DNA of 64,000 bases from Lachnospiraceae bacterium MC2017 (GCA_000701625.1 JNJK01000009.1:62001-126000), one strand, 5' to 3'; shown: positions 1 to 8,930, counted from the first letter of the stretch. Program-made: numbers and translations. Notes: generated from the sequence alone by a model not told the origin.

Positions 1-52
1 CCCAATAAAATGTTCTGCACAAAACGACTATAAAATGGCATAAAACGACTAA

Positions 53-96
53 AAAAATCCGCATCTACCCAATTCATGGGATTGACACGGATTTTT
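53..96. terminator. Hairpin with A-rich and T-rich flanks, possible bidirectional terminator
   Basis: AAAAATCCG at 53-61 pairs with CGGATTTTT at 88-96, with a shorter CCC/GGG pairing inside the loop. The A and T runs would let it stop transcripts from either side. It lies just downstream of a short minus-strand open frame (99-191) and just after two copies of AAAACGACTA at 21-30 and 42-51. Confidence 0.4.
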
Positions 97-98
97 CA

Positions 99-191
99 TC
101 ATATCATATTAAAATGCTTAAAAGCCTCTTCAATTGCTTTTACTTTTTCCTCCGGACATCCCGGTTGTCTGCTGTTTTTCCTAAGCAATAT
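99..191 (-). pseudogene. Possible 3' remnant of a gene (30 codons, no start)
   Basis: This minus-strand frame reads about 30 residues and ends in a TGA at 99-101, next to the terminator-like hairpin at 53-96. The peptide ends EEKVKAIEEAFKHFNMI, a charged helical composition typical of a protein C-terminus. It has no start codon or ribosome site, and a TGA closes it at 192-194. It could be the decayed tail of a deleted gene or simply chance. I do not recognise a family. Confidence 0.2.
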
Positions 192-263
192 TCATTTCTA
201 ACTGTTGAAACATGAGTGTTAATTCTACGAAATAAACTGAGTTCATCAGACTATGTCAACACC

Positions 264-1754
264 TTATTCCTTAACAAAAAGTGCGGCGGTTTCTATACTC
301 GACGTGAACGGGAACATGTCCACGCATCCTGATTTTACGAGTCTGTAGCCCGATTTGATGATCGCGTCGATATCACGTGCCAGACTTGTCGGCTTACAGG
401 AAATGTAAACGATGCTTTTAACGCCGTAGTCGAGAATCTTTGTAAGTGCTTTCGGAGTGCATCCCTCTCTCGGCGGATCGAGCATGATAAAATCAGGCTT
501 TTCATCCACTGTCTCAAGCATCTTCAGCACATCTCCGGCGATAAACTCAGTATTCGCGAGACCGTTAAGCTCAGCATTTTCCTTTGCAGCCTCTACCGCC
601 TCACCAACAATCTCAATACCGATAACCTTCTCAGCGACAGGAGCCATTATCTGACCAATAGTGCCTGTACCGCTGTACAGGTCAAAAATAACCGGTTTTC
701 TCACAGCATCATCACCTTCGTGCATGAGCTTCATTCCTTCGATCGCGTACTCACGAGCCTTTTCATAAAGCACTTCCGCACCGTAGGAATTTGTCTGGAA
801 GAAAGAAAACGGCGTGATCTTAAATCTAAGACCGAGAAGTTCCTCATAAAAATAATCTCTGCCGTAAATGATCTCAATATCATCACCCTTAACCGCATCA
901 CCAGAGAGATCATTTGTGAGGTGAAGAAGTCCTACTATCTCACCCTCAAGATCAAGTGACAGGAGACAATCCTTAAATTCATTAAGGTCAGGAGTCATCT
1001 GAGAAGTTGTCTCGAGGAGTATCAGTATCTCACCAGTCTTATGAGCCTTTCTCACGAGGAAATGACGGAGATACCCTTCCTCTGTACGCTTTCTCCAAAA
1101 CGGAATCTCTCTGCTCTTAAAGAAATCATGTGTTGCGGACAGTATCTTTCTATAGTCCTCATCCACTATACGGCACTTGTCAACTGTAACCACGTCATTA
1201 AAACGACCTGCACGATGCATACCAAGTTCAAGAGGACCGTCGATCATCGCATTACCAAAAGAATACTCCATCTTATTTCTGTATCCTTCAGTCTTTGGAG
1301 ATTCCGTAACACTCTCAAACCAATCTCCCTGGAGCAAAATGTCATTCGGTACATTAACAGAACCCGGCACCGTATCCTCCGTGATCACCGGCATAGAAAC
1401 GCCGCTGCCGTAAAAAGCCGCATCACCAAAATTCTGCAGAGCATTTGTAAGGAGTTTCCTGACCTGGCCTGCCTTCATCTCAGCCTGTGACTCTGCAGAC
1501 AGATTCTGATAAGTACAGCCTCCACAAATGCCGAAATGCGGGCACTGAGGCTCTACTTCATTATATGCATGAGTCAGAACTTCCTCTAAACGACCCTCCA
1601 TTCTCTCATGCTTCTTTTTTGTAAGCTTAAAAGAAACTTTTTGCCCCGGGAGTACACCCTTAACAGTAACATTTCCTTCCTCTGTCTGTACTATACCCTT
1701 ATTCGGAAATTTAAGTTCTGTGACAATACCTTCGTAGATTTCGTTTTTCTTCAT
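264..1754 (-). CDS. rlmD: 23S rRNA (uracil-5-)-methyltransferase, RlmD/RumA/TrmA family
   Basis: Predicted cytoplasmic S-adenosylmethionine-dependent enzyme that makes 5-methyluridine in rRNA. An N-terminal TRAM domain (about residues 5-60) precedes Cys71, Cys77 and Cys80 in a CPHFGICGGC context, the usual iron-sulfur site. The C-terminal Rossmann domain shows DLYSGTGTIGQ (SAM loop), DPPREGC, and ISCKPTSLARD, which holds the catalytic cysteine. A segment at about residues 100-150 looks longer than in the E. coli enzyme. Gram-positive genomes often carry several paralogues that modify different uridines, so the target base is not assigned. The start is ATG at 1754, with a weak AAGG upstream. 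Confidence 0.88.
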   Translation of the reverse strand: MKKNEIYEGIVTELKFPNKGIVQTEEGNVTVKGVLPGQKVSFKLTKKKHERMEGRLEEVLTHAYNEVEPQCPHFGICGGCTYQNLSAESQAEMKAGQVRKLLTNALQNFGDAAFYGSGVSMPVITEDTVPGSVNVPNDILLQGDWFESVTESPKTEGYRNKMEYSFGNAMIDGPLELGMHRAGRFNDVVTVDKCRIVDEDYRKILSATHDFFKSREIPFWRKRTEEGYLRHFLVRKAHKTGEILILLETTSQMTPDLNEFKDCLLSLDLEGEIVGLLHLTNDLSGDAVKGDDIEIIYGRDYFYEELLGLRFKITPFSFFQTNSYGAEVLYEKAREYAIEGMKLMHEGDDAVRKPVIFDLYSGTGTIGQIMAPVAEKVIGIEIVGEAVEAAKENAELNGLANTEFIAGDVLKMLETVDEKPDFIMLDPPREGCTPKALTKILDYGVKSIVYISCKPTSLARDIDAIIKSGYRLVKSGCVDMFPFTSSIETAALFVKE

Positions 1755-1799
1755 TTTATTTCTCTTACCTTGCTATTCAACATATCTAGACACAAAAGA

Positions 1800-1821
1800 C
1801 CCCGGCAGTTTTCTGCCGGGG
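1800..1821 (-). terminator. Rho-independent terminator of the small acidic membrane protein gene
   Basis: CCCCGGCAG at 1800-1808 pairs perfectly with CTGCCGGGG at 1813-1821 around a TTTT loop. On the minus strand it is followed by TCTTTTGTG. It sits 26 bases after the stop of the gene at 1848. Confidence 0.85.
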
Positions 1822-1847
1822 TTGCAGTACCACATTTATGTCAGATC

Positions 1848-2192
1848 TCAGTCTGCCTTCTTCTCTGTTGCCTGGATCGGAATCTCATCTTCCTCATCAT
1901 CAAAGAAATCATCGTCAAATCTGTCATCATAGTCATCATCATAATCTTCCAGATAATCCGGAGTAAAATACTTATACACTGCAAATGCAATCGCTGCAAC
2001 TGCTGCAACTGCTCCGATGATAGCCAGCAGTGTAAGGATCGGATCTCTGTCGTTTCTGTCTCTCATTTCTTTGTCCCTCCATTTGTTTTCCTGCAGCAGA
2101 TCGATTCCGCTGCGAACATGATTCAGGTTCTGTCTTATGTTGCTTAACGCGCTTTCTAAACCTTGTAAATCAAAAAAATCCATGTCAGGCAT
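1848..2192 (-). CDS. Small single-pass membrane protein with very acidic tail, unknown function
   Basis: A 114-residue protein I cannot assign to a function. The first 55 residues are polar and look helical. A single membrane segment follows (LLAIIGAVAAVAAIAFAVY, about residues 54-72). The C-terminus is extremely acidic, with runs of Asp and Glu over about residues 80-105. The Lys/Arg-rich stretch just before the membrane segment (KWRDKEMRDRNDRD) suggests the N-terminus is cytoplasmic and the acidic tail outside, by the positive-inside rule. It lies between pcrA and rlmD on the same strand, 26 bases downstream of pcrA, so it may share the pcrA transcript. Confidence 0.65.
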   Translation of the reverse strand: MPDMDFFDLQGLESALSNIRQNLNHVRSGIDLLQENKWRDKEMRDRNDRDPILTLLAIIGAVAAVAAIAFAVYKYFTPDYLEDYDDDYDDRFDDDFFDDEEDEIPIQATEKKAD

Positions 2193-2218
2193 CCCCTTTT
2201 CTATTTGTATTTAAACTA

Positions 2219-4474
2219 TCACACTTTCTTCAGCTTTGCAAACCCGGCGAACATCTTGCGAACCCCCACTTTATCGAAATTCACCGTTACTTCGTAGTCT
2301 CTGGCGCCCTGTACAATTTCCTGTACAGTACCTTCACCAAACTTAAAATGTCTCACACGGTCACCTTCATTGTAGTCTGGTCTCGTTCCACCAATGTCTT
2401 TTCCGAGCTTTATCTTCTGAAATCCCTTTGAAAAAGCCTGCGGCTTTTCATTAAATGCAGCCCTGGCGATCTGACGTGATGAAGGTTCCATCCTTTCCGT
2501 ACGCTCTGTCTTCTTTGGATGCACATTCATATCCAGAAGTTCTGTTGGTATCTCCTTCATAAAACGTGATGCCGCTGCATATCTTGTCTCACCATTTGTC
2601 ATTCTCTGACGCGCGCAGCTTATGGTAAGATTCTTTCTGGCTCTTGTGATAGCCACATAGCAAAGTCTTCGCTCCTCTTCCATCGCCATATGATCTTCAC
2701 TGCCGATCGCGCCATATCCCGGAAACAGTCCTTCTTCCATTCCGGCTATATAAACATTCGGAAACTCAAGACCCTTTGCATTATGCATAGTCATTACAAG
2801 TACACGATCTTTTGTCTCTCCCTCGCCGGTCTTATCCAGATTATTTCCCTCAAGACCATTCTGACGCATAAAGTCTATGAGATCAGGCTCATCCGTATCT
2901 TCTTCATAGGAATCCAGTGACTCCTTAAGCTTATTGATATAGTCGATAAACTCCATATATTTATCGGTAGTATCAGCCTCGCTCATAAGATAATCGTTAT
3001 AACCCGTATCCTTTATTATTCTGTCAAGAATTTCGGAAAACTTTGCACCCTTCATATCCTCACGTATATCGAGGATCATCTGATAAAAAGAAAGGAGTCC
3101 CGTCTTTGCCTTTGCAGATACACCGGGAATACTATCTGCCCTTGCACATGCTTCCAGGAATGAAAATCCGTTTTCTTCTGCGTATACACGGGCTTTCTCT
3201 ACGCTGGCTGCTCCGATACCACGCTTAGGTAGATTAATGATACGGAGAGTTCTCATATCATTTGCACCACCTGCTACTGTCAGCAGGTAACTGGTCAGAT
3301 CCTTTATAACCTTTGTATCCCAGAAACGAAGTCCCTTTACAACATCATAATCTATGCGACGCACACGGAAAGCATCCTCAAGTTCCTTACTTTGGACATT
3401 TGTTCGGATAAGAACCGCGCAATCTCCATAGGTACATTCTCCCTTTTCGACTTTCTTTCTTATGTCCTCAGCAATGAAAACAGCTTCTCCTCCTGCCGTA
3501 TCGAGCTGACGGAAACGGATCAGGCTTCCAGGCTCTTCGTTTGTACGGAGAACTTTCTGTTTTCTCTCTCTGTTATTTGAAATAACCTCATTTGCCGCCG
3601 CGAGGATATTTCCTGTAGAACGGTAATTCTGCTCAAGTTTAACTACCTTTGCATCAGGAAAATTCTTTTCAAAATCAAGAATGTTATAGATATTTGCTCC
3701 TCGGAATCTGTAGATAGACTGGTCATCATCACCTACCACACATAGATTTCTGTACTTCGACGCAAGGAGACGAACCAATTCAAACTGAGCAGTATTTGTA
3801 TCCTGATACTCGTCTACCATGATATACTTAAATTTTTCCTGATAATGATCGAGAACTTCCGGATAATTCTTAAAGAGACGTACCGTATTCATGATAAGGT
3901 CATCAAAATCCATCGAGCCATTTGCGCGAAGAGCATCCTGATAAGCGTGATATATCTCCATGATCTTTAATAGTGACATATCTCCCTTATGCGCTTCGGC
4001 AAATTCATTAGGTCCCATCAGTTCATCCTTTGCAGAAGATATGATCCTGGAAACCTTTTTCTCCGGGAAATACTTAGGATCAACCGAAAGTTTTTTATAG
4101 ACATCACGCATTAATGTCTTTTGATCTGACGCGTCAGCAATCTCAAAATTCTTCGGATATCCAAGCTTCTCCGCATGGGCAAATAGGATCTTTAAGCAGG
4201 TGGAATGAAACGTCGATACCCACATGTCACGGGCATCCTCAGGAACCATCTCTCTGATCCTGTCACGCATTTCCTTTGCTGCTTTATTTGTAAAAGTCAG
4301 TGCAAGGATATTCCATGGTCTTACCTGCATCTCGTCCAAAAGATAAGCCATGCGATAAACTATGGTTCTTGTCTTACCCGATCCTGCACCGGCAAGTATC
4401 AAAACCGGGCCATCTGTCTGGCGTACCGCTTCTGCCTGTTCTTTATTTAATTCTTTCTCAAGATCTATTGCCAT
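2219..4474 (-). CDS. pcrA: ATP-dependent DNA helicase PcrA/UvrD
   Basis: Superfamily 1A 3'-5' DNA helicase for repair and rolling-circle replication. Visible motifs in order are AGAGSGKT (Walker A), VDEYQDTN (Walker B), GDDDQSIYRFRGAN, QNYRST, MTMHNAKGLEFPNVY and VAITRARKNL. The C-terminus has the GDRVRHFKFGEGTVQEI Tudor-like segment that binds RNA polymerase in PcrA. The frame is open to 4510, but the ATG at 4474 (MAIDLEKELN) has GAGGAG at a good distance and is the likely start, giving 751 residues, the normal family length. Confidence 0.95.
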   Translation of the reverse strand: MAIDLEKELNKEQAEAVRQTDGPVLILAGAGSGKTRTIVYRMAYLLDEMQVRPWNILALTFTNKAAKEMRDRIREMVPEDARDMWVSTFHSTCLKILFAHAEKLGYPKNFEIADASDQKTLMRDVYKKLSVDPKYFPEKKVSRIISSAKDELMGPNEFAEAHKGDMSLLKIMEIYHAYQDALRANGSMDFDDLIMNTVRLFKNYPEVLDHYQEKFKYIMVDEYQDTNTAQFELVRLLASKYRNLCVVGDDDQSIYRFRGANIYNILDFEKNFPDAKVVKLEQNYRSTGNILAAANEVISNNRERKQKVLRTNEEPGSLIRFRQLDTAGGEAVFIAEDIRKKVEKGECTYGDCAVLIRTNVQSKELEDAFRVRRIDYDVVKGLRFWDTKVIKDLTSYLLTVAGGANDMRTLRIINLPKRGIGAASVEKARVYAEENGFSFLEACARADSIPGVSAKAKTGLLSFYQMILDIREDMKGAKFSEILDRIIKDTGYNDYLMSEADTTDKYMEFIDYINKLKESLDSYEEDTDEPDLIDFMRQNGLEGNNLDKTGEGETKDRVLVMTMHNAKGLEFPNVYIAGMEEGLFPGYGAIGSEDHMAMEEERRLCYVAITRARKNLTISCARQRMTNGETRYAAASRFMKEIPTELLDMNVHPKKTERTERMEPSSRQIARAAFNEKPQAFSKGFQKIKLGKDIGGTRPDYNEGDRVRHFKFGEGTVQEIVQGARDYEVTVNFDKVGVRKMFAGFAKLKKV

Positions 4475-4515
4475 TAAAATTAGCTCCTCTACAACATTTG
4501 TACCTGTCATTATAC

Positions 4516-4535
4516 GATGTAAGGGGCAAAAATAC
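4516..4535. repeat. Copy 1 of a dispersed GATGTAAGG..CAAAA motif
   Basis: GATGTAAGGGGCAAAAATAC lies between pcrA and the DUF1836 gene. Related sequences occur at 21154-21190 and 40876-40910, where the motif continues into an inverted half. Here the second half is poorly kept. Confidence 0.35.
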
Positions 4536-4566
4536 TACTGTACACAGGTATAAAATATAGGCGGTA

Positions 4567-4595
4567 TGGACAAGTGGTTTTAAAAACCGTATAAT
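4567..4595 (+). promoter_or_regulatory. Predicted sigma-A promoter of the DUF1836 gene with palindromic spacer
   Basis: TGGACA at 4567-4572 and TATAAT at 4590-4595 are 17 bases apart. The spacer contains the inverted repeat GGTTTTAAAAACC, a possible repressor site. The gene starts 69 bases downstream of the -10 box. Confidence 0.5.
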
Positions 4596-4664
4596 CTATT
4601 GCAAACGATCAATTACTGCAACCGGGAATTATCCCAAATAAAGTTTTTATAAAAATGGTGAAAA

Positions 4665-5303
4665 ATGACACTCGATTCTGAAAATCTGCTTGAAAGTATT
4701 CTATCCAGTCTTGACCGGGTTGATTATATCGACCTTGAAGATATCCCAAATATAGATCTCTACATGGATCAGGTGACAACTCTCATGGAAGCTCGCCTGT
4801 CACACAGTAAGAGATATCCGGAAGACAAGATCCTCACAAAAACGATGATAAACAATTATGCAAAGAACGATCTTCTTCCGCCTCCAGTAAGAAAAAAATA
4901 CAGCAGACGACATGTGCTTATGCTGATATTCATTTATTATTTCAAAAATATCCTCACTATAAATGATATAAAAAAGCTTATGTCACCTCTCGCCGAGGAT
5001 TACTTCGATAAGGAAAGCGGCATAAAGCTTGAAGATATCTATAGCGAGATTGCTAAATTCATAACCTCGGAAACTGATGAGATCAAAGATTTTGTGACAA
5101 GCAAGTTTAAGGCCTCCGAAGATGCAGCACGCCTTGCTGAAGAGGACGGCGGCGATGAGGAAAATCAGCAGTTTTTACAGTATTTTACTCTTATCTGCGC
5201 TTTGAGCTTTGATGCATACGTTAAACGACTTATGATAGAAAAGATCATTGATCTGATGCCGGAACCCATTCCGAGAAAAAAGAGAAAAAAAGATCGTGAT
5301 TAA
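4665..5303 (+). CDS. DUF1836 family putative regulator
   Basis: A 212-residue protein of the DUF1836 family common in clostridia. Residues about 55-105 (RYPEDKILTKTMINNYAKN through RKKYSRRHVLMLIFIYYFK) match the MerR-like winged helix pattern of that family: a helix-turn-helix, then a basic wing. The C-terminal half is helical and ends in a highly basic KKRKKDRD tail. No ligand or target is known from the sequence. The predicted promoter carries a palindrome that could be an autoregulatory site. The gene converges on yerC with a shared terminator. Confidence 0.7.
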   Translation: MTLDSENLLESILSSLDRVDYIDLEDIPNIDLYMDQVTTLMEARLSHSKRYPEDKILTKTMINNYAKNDLLPPPVRKKYSRRHVLMLIFIYYFKNILTINDIKKLMSPLAEDYFDKESGIKLEDIYSEIAKFITSETDEIKDFVTSKFKASEDAARLAEEDGGDEENQQFLQYFTLICALSFDAYVKRLMIEKIIDLMPEPIPRKKRKKDRD

Positions 5304-5324
5304 TGTTAATTACATACATAATGA

Positions 5325-5359
5325 AAATCGCCCGTCATCAATTACATAACGGGCGATTT
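5325..5359. terminator. Bidirectional terminator between DUF1836 gene and yerC
   Basis: AAATCGCCCGT at 5325-5335 pairs with ACGGGCGATTT at 5349-5359. A and T runs flank both sides, and the hairpin lies between two convergent genes. Confidence 0.88.
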
Positions 5360-5372
5360 CTTTATACCTTTT

Positions 5373-5660
5373 TTACTTTCCGATTCTTCCGAAAACCATT
5401 TCATAACCATCGTTTCCATAGTTAAGAGAACGATTTACACGGCTGATCGTTGCTGTAGAAGCTCCTGTCTTCTGTGCGATCTCAAGATAGGTCTTTTTTT
5501 CGCGAAGCATTCCTGCTACTTCAAAACGCTGTGAGAGCGAAAGGATCTCATTTATCGTTGCCAGATCCTCAAAAAATGTGTAGCACTCATCTCTATCTTT
5601 TAAACTTAAAATCGCATCAAACAGCGTATCAACTGCTTCTGTATGAAGTTTTTTGTTCAA
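5373..5660 (-). CDS. YerC/YecD family TrpR-like DNA-binding protein
   Basis: A 95-residue protein of the TrpR-related YerC/YecD family. The segment LSLSQRFEVAGMLREKKTYLEIAQKTGASTATI is read here in two parts: a first helix, then the helix-turn-helix KTYLEIAQKTGASTATISR. Family members resemble the tryptophan repressor fold, but their ligand is not established. The start is TTG at 5660, with GGAGG nine bases upstream; no better ATG is in frame. It is monocistronic, with its terminator shared with the convergent DUF1836 gene. Confidence 0.85.
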   Translation of the reverse strand: MNKKLHTEAVDTLFDAILSLKDRDECYTFFEDLATINEILSLSQRFEVAGMLREKKTYLEIAQKTGASTATISRVNRSLNYGNDGYEMVFGRIGK

Positions 5661-5835
5661 TATACCATTCCTCCATTTCGTACCCCTGGTTAAAAGCCAA
5701 CCCCGACTGTTTAATGTTCCGTAACGTACTTCGGGCGTTTATCCGCCCTTTTCATTACTATACTACATTAAAGCGTCACAGTAAAGAAGCCGAAACACCT
5801 TTTTTGCACTTATTTCTTAGCGTTTTTTACTATGA

Positions 5836-7212
5836 TTACGCCTTGATAAATGCCTTGTATGCCTTATATCCTTCATAAACATCTGACTTACTTGTAACTT
5901 CCCACGGTGCATGCATGGAAAGTACAGCCATACCGCAGTCAACTACATCCATACCATAAAGAGACATGATATAAGCGATCGTTCCGCCACCACCTGCATC
6001 TACCTTTCCAAGCTCGGCTGTCTGATATGCTATATCATCCTTTTCCATTACAGAACGAACAAATGCAAAATACTCTGCATTTGTATCATTTGATCCGGAC
6101 TTTCCTCTTGCTCCGGTATATTTGTTGAATACGATTCCTTTTCCAAAGAATGCGGCATTTTTCTTATCAAACTGTGAAGCATAGAGTGGATCAAATGCAG
6201 CACTTACATCGCTTGAGAGCATTCTGGAATTTGCAAGAGTTCTGCGGAGCGCAAGAGGATTTGTGTTTCCCATGCAGACAATGATCTCAGCCAGAGCATT
6301 TTCAAAGAATCTGGACTGCATACCTGTTGCACCGACACTTCCGATTTCTTCCTTATCAACAAGAAGACATACCGATGTGCGCTTAACACTCTCAACATCC
6401 AGAAATGCCTTGAGTGATGTGTATGCACAAACTCTGTCATCCTGACCATACGCCATGATCATTGAACGATCAAAACCTGCTTCTCTTGCTTTTCCTGCCG
6501 GAACGATCTCGAGCTCAGCTGACTCAAAATCGCGTTCTTCAATGTCATACTTATCCTTAAGGAGCTTCAGCACACCTTCTTTAACGGCGTCTTTTTCCTT
6601 ACCCTTTAACGGTTCACTTCCTATAAGCAGATCGAGATTTTCGCCTTCAACTACCTTTGCACCCTTTTTATCAAGCTGCTCAGATGCAAGATGGATCAGA
6701 AGATCCGTAACGCAGAATACCGGATCGTCCTCATCCTCTCCAATACATACTTCGACAGTTGTTTCGTCTGTCTTTACAATTACACCATGAATTGCAAGAG
6801 GAATAGTTACCCACTGATACTTCTTAATTCCGCCATAATAATGAGTATCAAGATAAGCAAGTTCAGAATCTTCATAAAGCGGATTCTGCTTTACATCAAG
6901 TCTCGGAGAATCGATATGAGCACCAAGGATATTCATACCATCCTCAATATTATCCTCACCGATATTGAAAAGTGCGATAGTCTTTCCCATGCCAACGGCA
7001 TATACCTTATCTCCTGTCTTGAGCTTATCACCCTTTTTAACAACCTGCTTTAAGTTACGGTAACCTGCTTTTTCTGCAGCTTCTACCGCATAATCGGTGC
7101 ATTCTCTTTCTGTTTTTCCGAGATCGAGAAATTCACGATAACCCTTGGCGATCTTTTCAAGTTCCTTCTTCTGGGCTGCTGTATAGCTCAGCCATGTATT
7201 TTTCTGTTCCAT
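5836..7212 (-). CDS. M18 family aminopeptidase
   Basis: Cytoplasmic dinuclear zinc aminopeptidase of family M18. Metal and catalytic motifs are visible: GAHIDSPRLDVK, DDRVCAYTSL, DKEEIGSVGATG and SMHAPWEVTSKSDVY at the C-terminus. The frame opens at 7224, but GGAGG lies between that ATG and the one at 7212, so MEQKNTW is the likely start, giving 458 residues. It is 41 bases downstream of the M23-like gene and probably cotranscribed with it. Confidence 0.9.
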   Translation of the reverse strand: MEQKNTWLSYTAAQKKELEKIAKGYREFLDLGKTERECTDYAVEAAEKAGYRNLKQVVKKGDKLKTGDKVYAVGMGKTIALFNIGEDNIEDGMNILGAHIDSPRLDVKQNPLYEDSELAYLDTHYYGGIKKYQWVTIPLAIHGVIVKTDETTVEVCIGEDEDDPVFCVTDLLIHLASEQLDKKGAKVVEGENLDLLIGSEPLKGKEKDAVKEGVLKLLKDKYDIEERDFESAELEIVPAGKAREAGFDRSMIMAYGQDDRVCAYTSLKAFLDVESVKRTSVCLLVDKEEIGSVGATGMQSRFFENALAEIIVCMGNTNPLALRRTLANSRMLSSDVSAAFDPLYASQFDKKNAAFFGKGIVFNKYTGARGKSGSNDTNAEYFAFVRSVMEKDDIAYQTAELGKVDAGGGGTIAYIMSLYGMDVVDCGMAVLSMHAPWEVTSKSDVYEGYKAYKAFIKA

Positions 7213-7253
7213 TTTTGCCTCCATAAATTTTAAGGTTCAAAAAATGTTCCTTA

Positions 7254-7970
7254 TTACCCGTCAATTTTCATGATGGTAGACGGATCGATGGATTTATCCT
7301 GATACGTTACCTTATATACAAATGCAGGGCTACCTGCGGTGCATGAAAAAAGCGTTGTGCCTCTAAGCACCGATGTTCCTTTGGAAACAAGCGGTTCTGT
7401 CGGATATCCGTAGTAAGAAACATAATCGTTTCCATGATCTACCGCTACCAGATATCCATAGTCAGAATCAGCCCGTACGATGGTGACCGTGCCGTTACCT
7501 GATGCAACGATCTTTGTTCCATCGCCTACACTAAAAGATACATTTTCTTTATCGGAAGAATACTCCGATGGTGTAGAGATCTGTCCTGAGATAGGCAGCC
7601 CTGATGGTATATAATTCAATGCTTCAGCTGAATCTGACTGCTGCTCCACATATTTCTTGGTATCAAGCTGTGAATTTGCTGCTGCAAGTTTCTGTTGAAG
7701 ATCTTCATTTTCTGCCTGAAGAATAATATTTCCGCTGATAACATTTTCCAGCTGGGCACTCAGCGCCAATATCTGATTTCTTTCATCTGATACCTCTCCT
7801 GCCACATATATCATATATGACATGGCCAGGATAAGTGCCGCAAAAAAAAGCACGGCAGCAGCTGTCAGAAAATCCCTTGAGGTTCTGAACTCCCGGACAT
7901 TTCCGGATCCCTCAGGAATAACCAGTACAGTGAGCCGTCTTAATTTCTTCTTATTATTCGGTTCCCTCAT
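7254..7970 (-). CDS. Membrane-anchored degenerate M23/LytM-domain protein
   Basis: A 238-residue protein with a short basic cytoplasmic tail, one membrane helix (LTAAAVLFFAALILAMSYMIYV), a coiled coil (about residues 60-110) and a C-terminal LytM/M23-like beta domain (GTKIVASGNGTVTIV, YLVAVDHGNDYVSYYGYP). The normal first zinc motif HxxxD is replaced by SFSVGDG, and the HxH pair by YYGY, so peptidase activity is unlikely. Similar inactive LytM proteins elsewhere act as structural parts or amidase activators; that role is inference here. The frame opens at 8039. The ATG at 7970 (MREPNNKKK) after GGGGGAGGG is the chosen start. Confidence 0.75.
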   Translation of the reverse strand: MREPNNKKKLRRLTVLVIPEGSGNVREFRTSRDFLTAAAVLFFAALILAMSYMIYVAGEVSDERNQILALSAQLENVISGNIILQAENEDLQQKLAAANSQLDTKKYVEQQSDSAEALNYIPSGLPISGQISTPSEYSSDKENVSFSVGDGTKIVASGNGTVTIVRADSDYGYLVAVDHGNDYVSYYGYPTEPLVSKGTSVLRGTTLFSCTAGSPAFVYKVTYQDKSIDPSTIMKIDG

Positions 7971-8141
7971 ATTGTAAAAAGCCCTCCCCCGATGGCTATT
8001 TATTTTTTCGGATTCCAGGCAAAATAATGCACAGGACACAGTAATCCATCTTTGTTACTGCACTATATCACAGAATGAAATTATAATCAACTTCCCTCCC
8101 TAATAATCGGCATTTTTCCTAGCGCGTTTCATTTTTTTGCA

Positions 8142-8170
8142 TTGAACTCTATACATAAATGTGATAATAT
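8142..8170 (+). promoter_or_regulatory. Predicted sigma-A promoter of the cold-shock gene
   Basis: TTGAAC at 8142-8147 and TAATAT at 8165-8170 with a 17-base spacer. The leader is about 55 bases and ends in TTGGAGG before the ATG, shorter than the leader of E. coli cspA. Confidence 0.7.
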
Positions 8171-8231
8171 ACACGTATGTTGTGCTAGTCATAACATATA
8201 ACTATTTTTTATTTTTCTTGGAGGTATCAAA

Positions 8232-8429
8232 ATGAAAGGTACAGTTAAGTGGTTCAACAACCAGAAGGGTTATGGTTTCATCTCTGATGAGCAGGGTAAC
8301 GATGTATTCGTACACTACTCAGGACTGAACATGGAAGGTTTCAAGTCTCTTGATGAAGGCCAGAAGGTTGAGTTCGACGTTGTTAACGGCGAAAAGGGAC
8401 CGCAGGCAGTAAACGTTAACAAGCTGTAA
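8232..8429 (+). CDS. CspA-family cold-shock protein
   Basis: A 65-residue single cold-shock domain. It has the nucleic-acid binding motifs KGYGFI (RNP1) and VFVHYS (RNP2), and [11 protein letters not shown] at the start, all diagnostic. Such proteins bind single-stranded RNA and DNA and melt RNA structure. Strong TTGGAGG seven bases before the ATG and a near-consensus promoter suggest high expression. The paralogue (cspB, C or D) cannot be told from one copy. Confidence 0.96.
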   Translation: MKGTVKWFNNQKGYGFISDEQGNDVFVHYSGLNMEGFKSLDEGQKVEFDVVNGEKGPQAVNVNKL

Positions 8430-8591
8430 TTTTCCAAAATCCAGAATACAAGATTGTGCCTTAGATAATATAACACACATCATTGATGTCGGGGGTCATC
8501 ATGACGGTTCGTATTAACCGGGGGTAATGATTCAGATTTCAAAGAAGTTTTATTGTATAAGAAAACAGAATTGTGAACTGAGATTGAAGGG
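8430..8591 (+). other. Long 3' untranslated region of the cold-shock mRNA
   Basis: About 160 bases separate the stop codon from the terminator with no credible gene. The region holds two GGGGGT runs about 40 bases apart and two small hairpins (GTCATCATGAC and GGTT/AACC). It could be a 3'-derived RNA or mere spacer. Confidence 0.35.
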
Positions 8592-8642
8592 GGCATCTGC
8601 ACCATCGATATTTATTATATCGTATGGTGCAGATGCCTTTTT
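8592..8642 (+). terminator. Strong terminator after the cold-shock gene
   Basis: GGCATCTGCACCA at 8592-8604 pairs with TGGTGCAGATGCC ending at 8637, with ATCGATAT-type pairing continuing into the loop. TTTTT follows at once. Confidence 0.92.
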
Positions 8643-8754
8643 CTGATGTTTTTACTCTCCCTCTCCCTTCCAAAATCAGATCGCTCATGTCCCACCTTAT
8701 CTATAACCATATCTGCACATTAAAACTGCAAACTTCCAAACGCTTCTTTTTGAA

Positions 8755-8774
8755 ATACAACTTAAGACTTGTAT
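8755..8774. promoter_or_regulatory. Candidate operator, inverted repeat ATACAA-N8-TTGTAT
   Basis: ATACAA at 8755-8760 and TTGTAT at 8769-8774 form an inverted repeat in the AT-rich 330-base region before the AraR gene. The same half-sites recur at 8931, 8964 and 9006. Binding by AraR is inferred. Confidence 0.35.
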
Positions 8775-8889
8775 CCTTTCCCTTATCATCATCCATTGTA
8801 TTTTTTAGCATCTCGTTTAATATATGTAAATATTGCACAGCAATCATCTGTTTTTATTTTGCACTTTCAACATATTCCCCTATTATGTA

Positions 8890-8918
8890 TTCAGTTTTAT
8901 ATTACAAGCTGTTATAAT
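8890..8918 (+). promoter_or_regulatory. Predicted promoter of the AraR-like gene
   Basis: TTCAGT at 8890-8895 and TATAAT at 8913-8918 are 17 bases apart. The start would be near 8925, so candidate operators at 8931-9011 lie just downstream, fitting autorepression. Confidence 0.45.
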
Positions 8919-8930
8919 TAATCATATTCA

